Part shown: positions 34,873 to 43,084 of the stretch, piece by piece
How the letters are laid out: each line of letters starts with the position of its first letter
Numbering within the stretch: the first letter of the stretch is position 1
Assembly (NCBI RefSeq): GCF_000350165.1
Contig: NZ_CAUI01000005.1
Location: 186,001 to 250,000, forward strand
Reading direction: 5' to 3'
DNA: 64,000 nucleotides
Origin: Halanaerobium saccharolyticum subsp. saccharolyticum DSM 6643
GTDB taxonomy: Bacteria; Bacillota; Halanaerobiia; Halanaerobiales; Halanaerobiaceae
Translations under genes and position numbers: made by a program
Notes under the pieces: generated by a model
The model's database searches: none
What the model was told of the DNA's origin: nothing
Seen by the model: the letters and a program-made list of their open reading frames with translations, nothing else

Positions 34873-36063
34873 TTGGCTTTAAGTTTAGCATTAATTATTT
34901 TATTCGCATTATTATTTGGTCGGTTTTTTAATAAAATTAAGCTGCCAGCTTTATTAGGGATGCTTTTAATTGGAATTTTACTAGGTCCATACGGATTTGA
35001 TTTGATTAGTAAAGATATATTAAATATTTCTTCTGATTTAAGAATGATAGCATTGATAGTAATTCTTATCAGAGCTGGTCTTGGAATAGAAAAAGAAACA
35101 TTAAAAAAAGTAGGTATCCCTGCAGTTAAGTTGAGTTTCATTCCTGGTCTTATGGAAGGAACAGCTGTTATTTTAGCAGCAATATATTTATTGAAATTTC
35201 CATTTATTGAAGCAGGAATTTTAGCTTTTATTATTGCAGCAGTTTCACCAGCTGTAGTAGTTCCCCAAATGTTGGCCCTAATTGATAAGAAAAAAGGTGT
35301 CCAAAAAGGAGTGCCAACCTTAATTCTAACTGGTGCATCTGTTGATGATGTAGTAGCAATTACTATATTTTCAGCTTTTTTAAGTATTTATGGTGGAAAA
35401 CAAATTAATATTATTCGACAAATATTGAATGTACCAATTGCAATTATACTAGGAATTATGCTGGGAACAGCTATTGCTCTATTTTTAATCTATATTTTTA
35501 AAAAATATCATATTCGTGATACAAAAAAAGCACTATTAATTTTAAGTTTTGGTATTTTAATGAATTCTTTTGAACATCTTTTGAACGGAATTGTCCCTGT
35601 AGCAACTTTGCTGGGGATAATGGTTATTGGATTTGTAATCCAAGAGCGTTATTCAACTTTAGGAAAGCGTCTGTCTTCAAAATTCAATAAAATCTGGATC
35701 TTTGCAGAATTAATGTTGTTTGTTTTAATTGGGGCAGAAGTAAATATCAACTTAGCTTTCGAATCAGGATTAATTGGAATAATAATTATTATAATTGGAT
35801 TAAGCGCAAGATCAATTGGTGTCTTAATATCTCTAGCTGGAACCCATTTTGATTTAAAGGAAAGAGCTTTTTGTGTTTTAGCTTATACTCCTAAGGCTAC
35901 AGTACAGGCAGCAATCGGAGCAATTCCTTTAGCAGCAGGTGTAGCATCGGGAGAATTAATACTTGCTTTGGCTGTTTTATCGATTATTGTTACAGCTCCA
36001 TTAGGAGCAGTAGCAATTAAAACAGCTGGAAATCATTGGTTAAGTGATGATTCGTCTTTTTAA
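34873..36063 (+). CDS. Cation:proton antiporter (CPA family, NhaP/KefB-like)
   Basis: The 396-residue protein has about 11-12 hydrophobic segments and CPA antiporter motifs: KLPALLGMLLIGILLGPYG, IRAGLGIEKETLKKVG, AAVSPAVVVPQMLALID and LTGASVDDVVAITIFSAFLS, with the paired Asp residues typical of the ion-binding site. It probably exchanges Na+ or K+ for H+ across the membrane, useful in a saline habitat. A TTG start at 34873 follows GGAGAG. It has no C-terminal TrkA domain, unlike KefB. The next gene begins 123 bases downstream with its own promoter. Confidence 0.85.
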   Translation: MALSLALIILFALLFGRFFNKIKLPALLGMLLIGILLGPYGFDLISKDILNISSDLRMIALIVILIRAGLGIEKETLKKVGIPAVKLSFIPGLMEGTAVILAAIYLLKFPFIEAGILAFIIAAVSPAVVVPQMLALIDKKKGVQKGVPTLILTGASVDDVVAITIFSAFLSIYGGKQINIIRQILNVPIAIILGIMLGTAIALFLIYIFKKYHIRDTKKALLILSFGILMNSFEHLLNGIVPVATLLGIMVIGFVIQERYSTLGKRLSSKFNKIWIFAELMLFVLIGAEVNINLAFESGLIGIIIIIIGLSARSIGVLISLAGTHFDLKERAFCVLAYTPKATVQAAIGAIPLAAGVASGELILALAVLSIIVTAPLGAVAIKTAGNHWLSDDSSF

Positions 36064-36119
36064 AAGTATTTAATAAAATGATAAGAGTGTGATATGACTC
36101 ACTGAAAAATTATGAACAT

Positions 36120-36146
36120 TTGATTATAATTATAATATGATATAAT
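36120..36146 (+). promoter_or_regulatory. Possible promoter of the half-permease pair
   Basis: TTGATT at 36120-36125 precedes an extended -10 TGATATAAT (TATAAT 36141-36146); the 15-base spacer is short. The region shares 20 identical bases with the hydrogenase promoter region (36115-36134 against 46402-46421). Confidence 0.4.
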
Positions 36147-36185
36147 ATAAGATATAATCAAGGAGCGAATTCAGGGGGTTAAATT

Positions 36186-36662
36186 ATGATCGCAATAATT
36201 ATCAATACATTTACTATATTTTTACTTATTTTTTCTTTTATAAAAAATAGGGAAAAATCAATAAAAGCTTTAAAAATATCTTTACTTAAAAGTCTAAAAT
36301 TAGCACCACAACTTATTTCTTTAGTTGCAATTATCGGAATTGTTTTTGCTTTTTTACCTCCCGAATTAATCAAAGAGTTTTTAGGAGGCGATTTTTCTTT
36401 AATTCAAGTTGGGGCAGCAGCTTTATTTGGAGCATTAATGATGATTCCGAGCTTGATTGCACTTCCCTTAGCTGGTTCTTTAATCGATGCAGGTGCTTCT
36501 TATACACCAGTGGCTGCTTTTATTACAACTTTAACAATGGTAGGATTTGTTACAATTCCTATTGAAATAGAAGAACTTGGTAAAAAGATAACTATTTATA
36601 GAAACGGTCTTGCTTTAATTTTTGCAATAATAATTTCATTTATGATCGGGGTGTTTATGTAA
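36186..36662 (+). CDS. Half-size permease (DUF318/ArsP-like), first half
   Basis: The 158-residue membrane protein has four to five hydrophobic segments. LISLVAIIGIVFAFLPPELI, FLGGDFSLIQVGAAALFGAL and MMIPSLIALPLAGSLIDAGA resemble the predicted permease family PF03773 (ArsP-like), whose full-length members have two such repeats in about 320-350 residues. Here the repeat is a separate gene, and a matching half is encoded immediately downstream with overlapping stop and start (TAATG). The pair likely forms a heterodimeric transporter. The substrate is unknown. A CAGGGGG site precedes ATG. Confidence 0.7.
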   Translation: MIAIIINTFTIFLLIFSFIKNREKSIKALKISLLKSLKLAPQLISLVAIIGIVFAFLPPELIKEFLGGDFSLIQVGAAALFGALMMIPSLIALPLAGSLIDAGASYTPVAAFITTLTMVGFVTIPIEIEELGKKITIYRNGLALIFAIIISFMIGVFM

Positions 36663-37240
36663 TGGTAGCAGCAGAAGATATAAACAATCAAAAAGAAAAT
36701 AAACAGCAAATTAAGGTGCAAGAATATAAAATTAAAGTATTAGAAAATCTAAAAAAGACAATTATAACTTTAATTTTCTGGATATTTATATTGACAGTTT
36801 TTAGTTTTATTTTTCCTGATAGATTTCCAGTTGCTGTTTCTATGTCTCTAAGGTATCTAAAAGAAATGGTAATGATTTTTCCAGCAATACTTGTAATAAT
36901 GGGTTTGGCTGATCGCTGGGTACCTTCAACTTTGGTTGAAAAGTATTTAGGAGAGCAATCCTCTTTTAAGGGAAAATTTTTAGCAGTTTTTTTGGGAACT
37001 TTACCAACAGGACCTATGTATATTGCTTTTCCAATTGCTGCTGAACTTTTGCGTAAAAAAGCAAGTTTATCTAATGTAATAATATTTTTAGGAGTTTGGG
37101 CCTCACTAAAAGTTCCACAGTTAGGAATAGAAATTCAATTTATTGGATTAAAGTTTTCTATTCTTAGATTTATTTTTACTTTAACATCAATTTTTATCAT
37201 TGGTTTTTTGATGGAAAAAATAATTATTAATAAAGAATAG
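36662..37240 (+). CDS. Half-size permease (DUF318/ArsP-like), second half
   Basis: The 192-residue membrane protein has a charged N-terminal tail of about 30 residues, then segments TIITLIFWIFILTVFSFIF, MVMIFPAILVIMGLADRWV, and the family motif YLGEQSSFKGKFLAVFLGTL followed by PTGPMYIAFPIAAELLRKKA. The TGPMYIAFPI stretch is typical of PF03773-type permeases, where the conserved polar residues line the substrate path. It overlaps the first half by one base, pointing to coupled synthesis of a two-subunit carrier. An arsenical or other small-molecule exporter role is possible but not shown. Confidence 0.7.
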   Translation: MVAAEDINNQKENKQQIKVQEYKIKVLENLKKTIITLIFWIFILTVFSFIFPDRFPVAVSMSLRYLKEMVMIFPAILVIMGLADRWVPSTLVEKYLGEQSSFKGKFLAVFLGTLPTGPMYIAFPIAAELLRKKASLSNVIIFLGVWASLKVPQLGIEIQFIGLKFSILRFIFTLTSIFIIGFLMEKIIINKE

Positions 37241-37281
37241 ACACTAAATATATTCCAAAAATATACAAAAAATAGATATTT

Positions 37282-37312
37282 AAATGCTCAGAAGCTATAA
37301 CTGAGCATTTTT
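37282..37312 (+). terminator. Rho-independent terminator after the permease pair
   Basis: AAATGCTCAG (37282-37291) pairs perfectly with CTGAGCATTT (37301-37310) around AAGCTATAA, ending in TTTTT. Confidence 0.85.
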
Positions 37313-37455
37313 GTGTTATTAAACAAAAAAGCTGATATAATTTATAGATGGTTAACAAAGACAAAAATATGATATCAAGTTATAATAATAATTGTAAAAT
37401 ATTTTTTTAGATTGTATTGTGAAAGAAATAGCATTCATTATAAGGAGGATATTAA

Positions 37456-39228
37456 GTGCAATTAAGCGAAAAATTGGTTAAAGAAATTAATGAGATTATT
37501 GACGACTGTTTAGCAGATGAATCACCTTACTGTCAGTCAAGATGCCCCTTAAATATAGACGTACAGGGATATGTTACTCTAATAGGGGAAGGTAAGTATC
37601 GAGAAGCTTTAGAACTTATCAGGGAAAGCACTCCTTTTCCAGGTATTTTAGGAAGAGTTTGTGCCCATCCTTGTGAAGAAGAATGCAAGCGTGGAGAAAT
37701 TGAAGCAGCTCTTTCAATTAAAAATCTAAAACGTTTTGCTGCAGACATGGCAGATGATCCCAAAAAATGGGATTTATCTACAGCTCCTGCAACAGGAAAA
37801 AAAGTTGCGATAATTGGAGCCGGTCCAGCTGGTGCTACAGCTGCCTATGATTTACAGAAAAAGGGACATCAGGTGGAAATATTTGAGTCTCTGCCAGTAG
37901 TTGGTGGTATGTTGAGAGTAGGTATTCCAGCATATAGATTACCTGAAGCTGTAATAGATCAAGAATACAGCATTCTAGAGAAATTAGGTGTTAATATTCA
38001 TTTAAACACTGAAGTCGGTACAGATGTCCAATTTGAGTCATTAAAAGAGGATTATGATGCAGTATTTGTAGCAGTAGGTGCTCATAATGCAGTTATGATT
38101 CCGGTTGAAGGTTCAGATCTTGAAGGAGTATTAGAAGGAGCAGAATTTTTAAGAAAAGCCGGTCTAAATGAGGAAATTGAAATTGGTAAAAAAGTTGTAG
38201 TTATTGGTGGTGGAAATGTGGCAATGGATGTTGCCAGAACCGCTTGGAGAGTAGGCGCAGAAGAAATACATGTAGCCTGTCTTGAATGTAGAACTGAAAT
38301 GCCAGCTCATTCCTGGGAAATTGAAGACGCAGAAGAAGAAGGTATTATAATGCATCCAGGCTGGGGTCCTCATAAAATTGACGGAAACAAAAATGTAGAA
38401 TCTATGACTTTTAAAGAGTGTTCTCAGGTATTTGATGAAGATGGTAATTTTAATCCTGAATATTGTGAAGATAATCTTAAAACTATAGAAGCAGATAATG
38501 TGATTTTTGCAATTGGGCAAAGAGCTGACACTTCTTTTGTTAATGATGATTTAAGTATTAATAAAGTTGATCAGATTACTATGCAGTCAGAAGCAGAAAA
38601 TGTATTTGGTGGTGGAGATTGTATTGGTAAACCATTATTAGCAGTAGAAGCAATGTCTCATGGTAAAAAAGCAGCTAAATCTATTGATCGTTACTTAAAT
38701 AATGAAGATCTTAAAAAAGATCGCGAAAGAGAAGGTGCTTATGAAAGTAAGCTTGAAAAAGAATTAACTGGAGAAGAACCAGTTCGCAAAAGAATAGATA
38801 TGAGAATGCTTGACCTTGAAGAAAGAAAAAGTAATTTTAAGGAAGTAGAATTAGGATTCAATATTGCAGAAGCAAAAGGTGAAGCACTGCGCTGTCTGGA
38901 ATGCGAATGTAAAGAATGTATGAAAGAGTGTATTATGTTAGATCAATATAGTGATTCTCCAAAAGAATTATTTGAAAGAGTTAAAAAGGATGAAGTAGAT
39001 CCATTAGTATATTTTTCATGCAACATGTGCAGTCAGTGTACTATTGTTTGTCCAAATGAATTTGAAATAAAAGATAAATTTATGCAGTTGAGAAAAGTGC
39101 TTGTTAAAGAAAATAATGGAGAATCGCCTATCAAAGGACATAATGCAATTAAGTGGCATCAAAGATTAGGCTTTTCAAAATTATTTACAACAACCCAAGC
39201 TGCAACTGATGAGGAGGATTCTAAATAA
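37456..39228 (+). CDS. GltD-like FAD/NAD(P)-dependent oxidoreductase with N- and C-terminal iron-sulfur domains
   Basis: A GTG start at 37456 follows AAGGAGGA. In the 590-residue protein, residues 20-90 are a glutamate-synthase-small-subunit-type Fe-S domain (CPLNIDVQGYVTLIGEGKY, GRVCAHPCEEECKRGE). An FAD fold follows (VAIIGAGPAGATAAYDLQKK), then NAD(P) binding (VVVIGGGNVAMDVARTA) and FGGGDCIGKPLLAVEAMSHG. The C-terminus adds a second ferredoxin-like part (CLECECKECMKECI near 475, CNMCSQCTIVCP near 525) resembling HdrC. The gene overlaps an HdrB-like gene as TAATG. Together they could move electrons from NAD(P)H to a disulfide or quinone-like acceptor; the reaction is unknown. It is not the large glutamate synthase, which is absent here. 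Confidence 0.8.
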   Translation: MQLSEKLVKEINEIIDDCLADESPYCQSRCPLNIDVQGYVTLIGEGKYREALELIRESTPFPGILGRVCAHPCEEECKRGEIEAALSIKNLKRFAADMADDPKKWDLSTAPATGKKVAIIGAGPAGATAAYDLQKKGHQVEIFESLPVVGGMLRVGIPAYRLPEAVIDQEYSILEKLGVNIHLNTEVGTDVQFESLKEDYDAVFVAVGAHNAVMIPVEGSDLEGVLEGAEFLRKAGLNEEIEIGKKVVVIGGGNVAMDVARTAWRVGAEEIHVACLECRTEMPAHSWEIEDAEEEGIIMHPGWGPHKIDGNKNVESMTFKECSQVFDEDGNFNPEYCEDNLKTIEADNVIFAIGQRADTSFVNDDLSINKVDQITMQSEAENVFGGGDCIGKPLLAVEAMSHGKKAAKSIDRYLNNEDLKKDREREGAYESKLEKELTGEEPVRKRIDMRMLDLEERKSNFKEVELGFNIAEAKGEALRCLECECKECMKECIMLDQYSDSPKELFERVKKDEVDPLVYFSCNMCSQCTIVCPNEFEIKDKFMQLRKVLVKENNGESPIKGHNAIKWHQRLGFSKLFTTTQAATDEEDSK

Positions 39229-39995
39229 TGCCAAAAACAAAAAGAGTGTTTATTCCAGGTTGTAGTTTATCTTCATATAGACCTGAGTTAGTGGAGGAAG
39301 TTATAAAATATTTAAAAAATAAATTACCGGGTACAGGTGCAATTTTAAAATGCTGTGGTAAGCCAACAAAGGCTTTAGGTCAGTATGATAAATTCAAAGA
39401 GCGTTATTCTGGTCTGCAGGCAGAGATAGATAAGTTAGGTGCAGATGAAATAATTGTAGCCTGTCAGTCATGTTATCTAACAATGTCAGCTAATAGTCCT
39501 GAACAAAAAGTTAGATCTCTCTGGGAATTAATGCCAGAAATAGGGATGCCGGAAGGTACTGTAAATAAAGCTGAGAATAGTGATTTAACTTTAGGAGTTC
39601 ATGATTCTTGTTCTACTAGAGATAGAGAGGATATTCATAGTGGGATCAGATGGATTTTAGACCAGCTTGGTTATGATACTGAAGAACCTCCTCACACTAA
39701 GGAAAATACAAGATGTTGTGGTTTTGGAGGTATGGTAGTACCTGCTAATCCAGATTTAGCTCAAAAAGTAATGGATAGAAGGACAGATGAGTTTGAATCT
39801 GAACATTTAGTAACTTATTGTGCTGCCTGTCGTGCTTCTATGACAAAAGGTGGTAAGAAAGCAGTTCACATCTTGGATTTAATATTCGGCCCTGTCTGGA
39901 CATCAGATTCTGAGTTTCCTGAACTGGAAACACCAATGGAAAGCTGGGTTAATAGATATAAGACAAAGAAAAAGATGCAAAAAGTTTTATCATAA
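39228..39995 (+). CDS. HdrB-like CCG-domain protein
   Basis: The 255-residue protein contains two complete cysteine-rich CCG domains. The first runs from FIPGCSLSSYRPELVEE through LKCCGKPTKA to VACQSC (about 10-85). The second runs from VHDSCSTRDREDIHSG through TRCCGFGGMVVPANP to YCAACRASM (about 123-205). Such domains bind unusual [4Fe-4S] clusters in heterodisulfide reductase HdrB and related proteins (GlpC, LutA, SdhE-like). It follows the GltD-like flavoprotein in overlapping TAATG arrangement and probably forms its electron-accepting partner. The substrate cannot be inferred from sequence. A TVP38-type membrane protein gene lies 19 bases downstream. Confidence 0.85.
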   Translation: MPKTKRVFIPGCSLSSYRPELVEEVIKYLKNKLPGTGAILKCCGKPTKALGQYDKFKERYSGLQAEIDKLGADEIIVACQSCYLTMSANSPEQKVRSLWELMPEIGMPEGTVNKAENSDLTLGVHDSCSTRDREDIHSGIRWILDQLGYDTEEPPHTKENTRCCGFGGMVVPANPDLAQKVMDRRTDEFESEHLVTYCAACRASMTKGGKKAVHILDLIFGPVWTSDSEFPELETPMESWVNRYKTKKKMQKVLS

Positions 39996-40014
39996 AAAAG
40001 GGAGTTGTTAGTAA

Positions 40015-40713
40015 ATGGCTAAGAAAAAAAACAAAAAAAAATTAATTATTACTTTAATTGCTGTTGCTATAGCAGCATATGCGGTACATCATTTTGGGTT
40101 AGCAAAATATTTTAGTCGTGAGAATTTAGACATATTACAGAATTGGATTAAAGATTTTGGGATAATGGCACCCATAATTTATATTGGATTATGGATAGCA
40201 GCTTGTATATTTTTCTTACCGGGTTTACCAGTTGCAATATTAGGAGGGTTGGTATTTGACCCAATGCTTGCTATTATTTATGCTTCACTAGGTTCTACTC
40301 TTGGTGCTACAGCTGCATTTTTAATTGGGCGTTATGCTGCTCGAGATTTGGTTGAAGGCTGGAAACAAAAAAATAAACATGTTCAAAAAATTGATGATGG
40401 AGTAAAGAAAAATGGTTGGAGAATGCTTTTATTAACCAGATCTGTACCTGTTTTCCCATTTAACTTACAGAATTATGTTTATGGATTAACAGATATTAGT
40501 TTACCTATGTATTTCTTTGTTTCTTGGATTACTATGATTCCAGGTACTGTAGCTTATGTATTAATGGCTTCAGCTCTTGCAAGTGGAGAAAGTCCAATGC
40601 AGATTTTGATTTATATTGCTATTGCAGGTGTATTAATTGTACTTCTTTCATTAATACCTAAGTTCATTCAGAAATCAGATATGGTAGAAGATGTTGAGAT
40701 AGAAGAGAACTAA
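40015..40713 (+). CDS. TVP38/TMEM64-family (DedA-like) membrane protein
   Basis: The 232-residue protein has an N-terminal membrane segment (LIITLIAVAIAAYAVHHF) and the VTT/DedA core: FFLPGLPVAILGGLVFDPML, GSTLGATAAFLIGRYAARDL, RSVPVFPFNLQNYVYGLTDI and WITMIPGTVAYVLMASALAS. Such proteins act in lipid or undecaprenyl phosphate movement or membrane homeostasis, and are often found beside flavoprotein oxidoreductases. It has a GGGAG site and is probably in the same operon as the GltD-like and HdrB-like genes. Whether it anchors the complex is unknown. Confidence 0.85.
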   Translation: MAKKKNKKKLIITLIAVAIAAYAVHHFGLAKYFSRENLDILQNWIKDFGIMAPIIYIGLWIAACIFFLPGLPVAILGGLVFDPMLAIIYASLGSTLGATAAFLIGRYAARDLVEGWKQKNKHVQKIDDGVKKNGWRMLLLTRSVPVFPFNLQNYVYGLTDISLPMYFFVSWITMIPGTVAYVLMASALASGESPMQILIYIAIAGVLIVLLSLIPKFIQKSDMVEDVEIEEN

Positions 40714-40754
40714 AAACTAATATTTAAATAAAATATTAATAAAAATTGCATTTT

Positions 40755-40800
40755 ACTAATAGGCCTATTTCACTAATAGGCCTATTAGTTATTGATTTTT
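40755..40800 (+). terminator. Terminator built from two copies of a palindrome
   Basis: The 12-base palindrome AATAGGCCTATT occurs twice (40758-40769 and 40775-40786). ACTAATAGG (40755-40763) can pair with CCTATTAGT (40781-40789) to form one long hairpin, followed by TATTGATTTTTTTT. Two smaller hairpins are also possible. Confidence 0.7.
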
Positions 40801-40801
40801 T

Positions 40802-40831
40802 TTGAAAAAATAGTATCATATATAGTAGAAT
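40802..40831 (+). promoter_or_regulatory. Possible promoter of the YnjB-like transporter operon
   Basis: TTGAAA (40802-40807) and TAGAAT (40826-40831) are 18 bases apart. The lipoprotein start is 86 bases downstream, leaving room for the hairpin leader described separately. Confidence 0.45.
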
Positions 40832-40870
40832 ATATAAATTTTTCATATTATTTTTAAAATGATATAATAA

Positions 40871-40919
40871 AAAGGAGGTAAAGATTAGAATTTAAATCTA
40901 ATTCTAATTTTATTTTATG
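40871..40919 (+). promoter_or_regulatory. Shine-Dalgarno separated from the start codon by a spacing-restoring hairpin
   Basis: AAAGGAGG at 40871-40878 is the only strong ribosome site before ATG 40917, but the gap is 38 bases. A hairpin of 12 pairs (40881-40892 with 40900-40911, one G-U) has a 7-base loop. Looping it out leaves 2 bases on the 5' side and 5 on the 3' side, so the effective gap is 7 bases. Confidence 0.6.
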
Positions 40920-42152
40920 AGCAGAAAAAAAATTACAATATTTTTCTTTATACTTTTAATCGGACTTGTTATACTTAGTTCCTGCAGCTCTGATCAAAAC
41001 CAAGAACAGATAGACTTGCTTGAGGCAGAATGGTCTGAAATCGAGGCAGCAGCCCAGGGTAAAAAACTTAATTTATACATGTGGGGTGGAGATGAAAGAA
41101 TAAATCAGTGGATTGATAATTATGCTGCTGATCGTCTTCAAGAACTATATAATATAGAATTGAATAGAGTTCCGATGGGTCCAGATGATTATTTAAATCA
41201 ATTACTAGCAGAAAAACAAGCTGGTTTAGAAGATGGTAGTATCGATTTAGTCTGGATAAATGGTGAAAACTTTAAAGTGGCACTAGAAAATGATCTTTTG
41301 TATGGACCATTTGTAGAACAAATTCCAAACTATCATAAATATATGGACACTGATTCCTTAGAAATAACTACCGATTTTGGTTATCCTACAAAAGGTTATG
41401 AACTTCCCTGGGGTAAGGCTCAATTTACATTCACATATGATACAGCTAGAACCGAAGATTCACCATATACTTTTCAAGAATTTGAAAATTGGATAAAAAA
41501 TAATCCCGGTAAATTTACCTATCCTGCACCACCAAACTTTACAGGAAGTGCTTTTATTAGGCATATTATTTATCAAAAAACAGGTGGTTATGAGCAGTAT
41601 CATAATTTAGAAAGTGAAGCTGAATTCAGAGAAAAAATCAGACCTGCTCTTGAATATTTAAGAGATTTAAAAGAATATCTCTGGCGTGATGGAGAAACAT
41701 ATCCTGCTTCTACAGCGCAATTAAATAACATGTTTGCTGATGGAGAATTAATGGCTACCATGGCATATAGTTCAGTCTTAACTTCTGGCGAAATTGCATC
41801 TGGAAACTTTCCAGAAACTGCAAGAACATTCGTGCTTGAAAGTGGTACAATTTCTAATACACATTTTTTAGCAATTCCATTTAATGCATCTAATAAAGCA
41901 ACAGCTATGGTTGGTGCTAACTTTTTAACTAGTTTTGAAGCTCAATTAGAAAAATTTAATCCAGATAAATGGGGTGACCTGCCAATATTTAGTTATGAAA
42001 AGCTAAGTAGTGAAGAAAAAAGACAGGTAGATAATATGGAATTAGGTGCAGCAACACTGCCACAAGAAGTTTTAGATGAGCACAGTTTACCCGAAATTCC
42101 AGCTGAATATATCCCGATTATTGAAGAAGAATGGGAGAAAATCATGAATTAG
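40917..42152 (+). CDS. YnjB-like ABC transporter substrate-binding lipoprotein
   Basis: The 411-residue protein has a type II signal peptide (MSRKKITIFFFILLIGLVIL, then lipobox LSSCSS with the lipid-bearing Cys near 22). The mature part matches the YnjB-type binding protein family: LNLYMWGGDERINQWIDNYA, NRVPMGPDDYLNQLLAEKQ, IDLVWINGENFKVALEN and the ELPWGKAQFTFTYD strand. An in-frame TAA at 40905 leaves ATG 40917 as the only plausible start. In E. coli YnjBCD is an uncharacterised importer of thiamine/iron/putrescine-type fold. Permease, CDP-alcohol transferase, permease and ATPase genes follow in order. The ligand is unknown. Confidence 0.85.
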   Translation: MSRKKITIFFFILLIGLVILSSCSSDQNQEQIDLLEAEWSEIEAAAQGKKLNLYMWGGDERINQWIDNYAADRLQELYNIELNRVPMGPDDYLNQLLAEKQAGLEDGSIDLVWINGENFKVALENDLLYGPFVEQIPNYHKYMDTDSLEITTDFGYPTKGYELPWGKAQFTFTYDTARTEDSPYTFQEFENWIKNNPGKFTYPAPPNFTGSAFIRHIIYQKTGGYEQYHNLESEAEFREKIRPALEYLRDLKEYLWRDGETYPASTAQLNNMFADGELMATMAYSSVLTSGEIASGNFPETARTFVLESGTISNTHFLAIPFNASNKATAMVGANFLTSFEAQLEKFNPDKWGDLPIFSYEKLSSEEKRQVDNMELGAATLPQEVLDEHSLPEIPAEYIPIIEEEWEKIMN

Positions 42153-42184
42153 TAATAATTTAAAAAATGAAGGGAGGAAAGTTT

Positions 42185-43051
42185 TTGAAGTTAGATAAAT
42201 ATAAATTTTTAAAACCATATTTTTTGCTTCTGCCAGCTTTAATTGTTTTAATAGGACTCTTTTTGGGCGGTGTAATAAGTGCTCTTGCCCAAAGTTTCGG
42301 TTATTTTCCATTAATTGGGTTAAAAAACTTTACTTTAAGTTATTTTCATGAAGTTTGGACAGATCCCCAATTTCTTTCGGCTTTAAAATTCAGCCTTTAT
42401 ACTTCTCTGCTTTCCTCTCTGCTGGCAGTTATAATTGGTGTTTTTCTTGCTTATCAATTATTAAAATTAGCTAAAGATAATAGCTTTATTTCTGCAATAT
42501 ATAAGCTGCCAATTATAGTACCATATCTGGCAGCTATTTTATTGATTTTTTTATTGTTTACTCAAAGCGGTATTTTAGCTAGAATTCTTTATAGACTTTC
42601 TATAATTAGTGATATGACTGAATTCCCAAAACTTATTTTTGATAAGTATGGGATTGGCATAATTCTTACTTATGTCTGGAAACAGATTCCCTTTGTTACA
42701 TTAGTTGTTTTAACAGTTTTAAAAAACATAAATAGTTGTTGGGAAGAAGTTGCTTCTAATTTAGGCGCTAGTGGTTGGCAAATTTTTTGGAATATATATA
42801 TTCCTTTATCTATGCCCAGTATTGCATCAGCATTTATTATTATCTTTGCATTTTCATTTGGGGCATTTGAAGTTCCTTATTTATTGGGGCCGACTTTTCC
42901 CAGAACATTACCAGTTTTAGCATTTCAGCGTTATAATAGTTTGGACCTTAGTAATCGTCCTTATTCAATGGTAATAGCTGTTACACTGGCAGCGGTTTCT
43001 TTTGTTCTTATCTTGATTTATAAAAAATTAATAAAACTTTCAAATGTTTAA
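42185..43051 (+). CDS. ABC transporter permease, first (YnjC-like)
   Basis: TTG 42185 is preferred because GGGAGG lies 8 bases before it, and the ATG at 42167 overlaps that site. The 288-residue protein has six hydrophobic segments: FLLLPALIVLIGLFLGGVI, a segment around LLSSLLAVIIGVFLAYQLL, IIVPYLAAILLIFLLF, a fourth around VTLVVLTVL, then IIIFAFSFGAFEVPYLLG and VIAVTLAAVSFVLILIY. The EAA-type loop EEVASNLGASGWQIFWNIYI contacts the ATPase. It forms a pair with the permease at 43688; in E. coli YnjC the two halves are fused. The CDP-alcohol phosphatidyltransferase gene is placed between them. Confidence 0.9.
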   Translation: MKLDKYKFLKPYFLLLPALIVLIGLFLGGVISALAQSFGYFPLIGLKNFTLSYFHEVWTDPQFLSALKFSLYTSLLSSLLAVIIGVFLAYQLLKLAKDNSFISAIYKLPIIVPYLAAILLIFLLFTQSGILARILYRLSIISDMTEFPKLIFDKYGIGIILTYVWKQIPFVTLVVLTVLKNINSCWEEVASNLGASGWQIFWNIYIPLSMPSIASAFIIIFAFSFGAFEVPYLLGPTFPRTLPVLAFQRYNSLDLSNRPYSMVIAVTLAAVSFVLILIYKKLIKLSNV

Positions 43052-43084
43052 TGAACGATAAATATATTTTTTTGAGGTGAAAAA

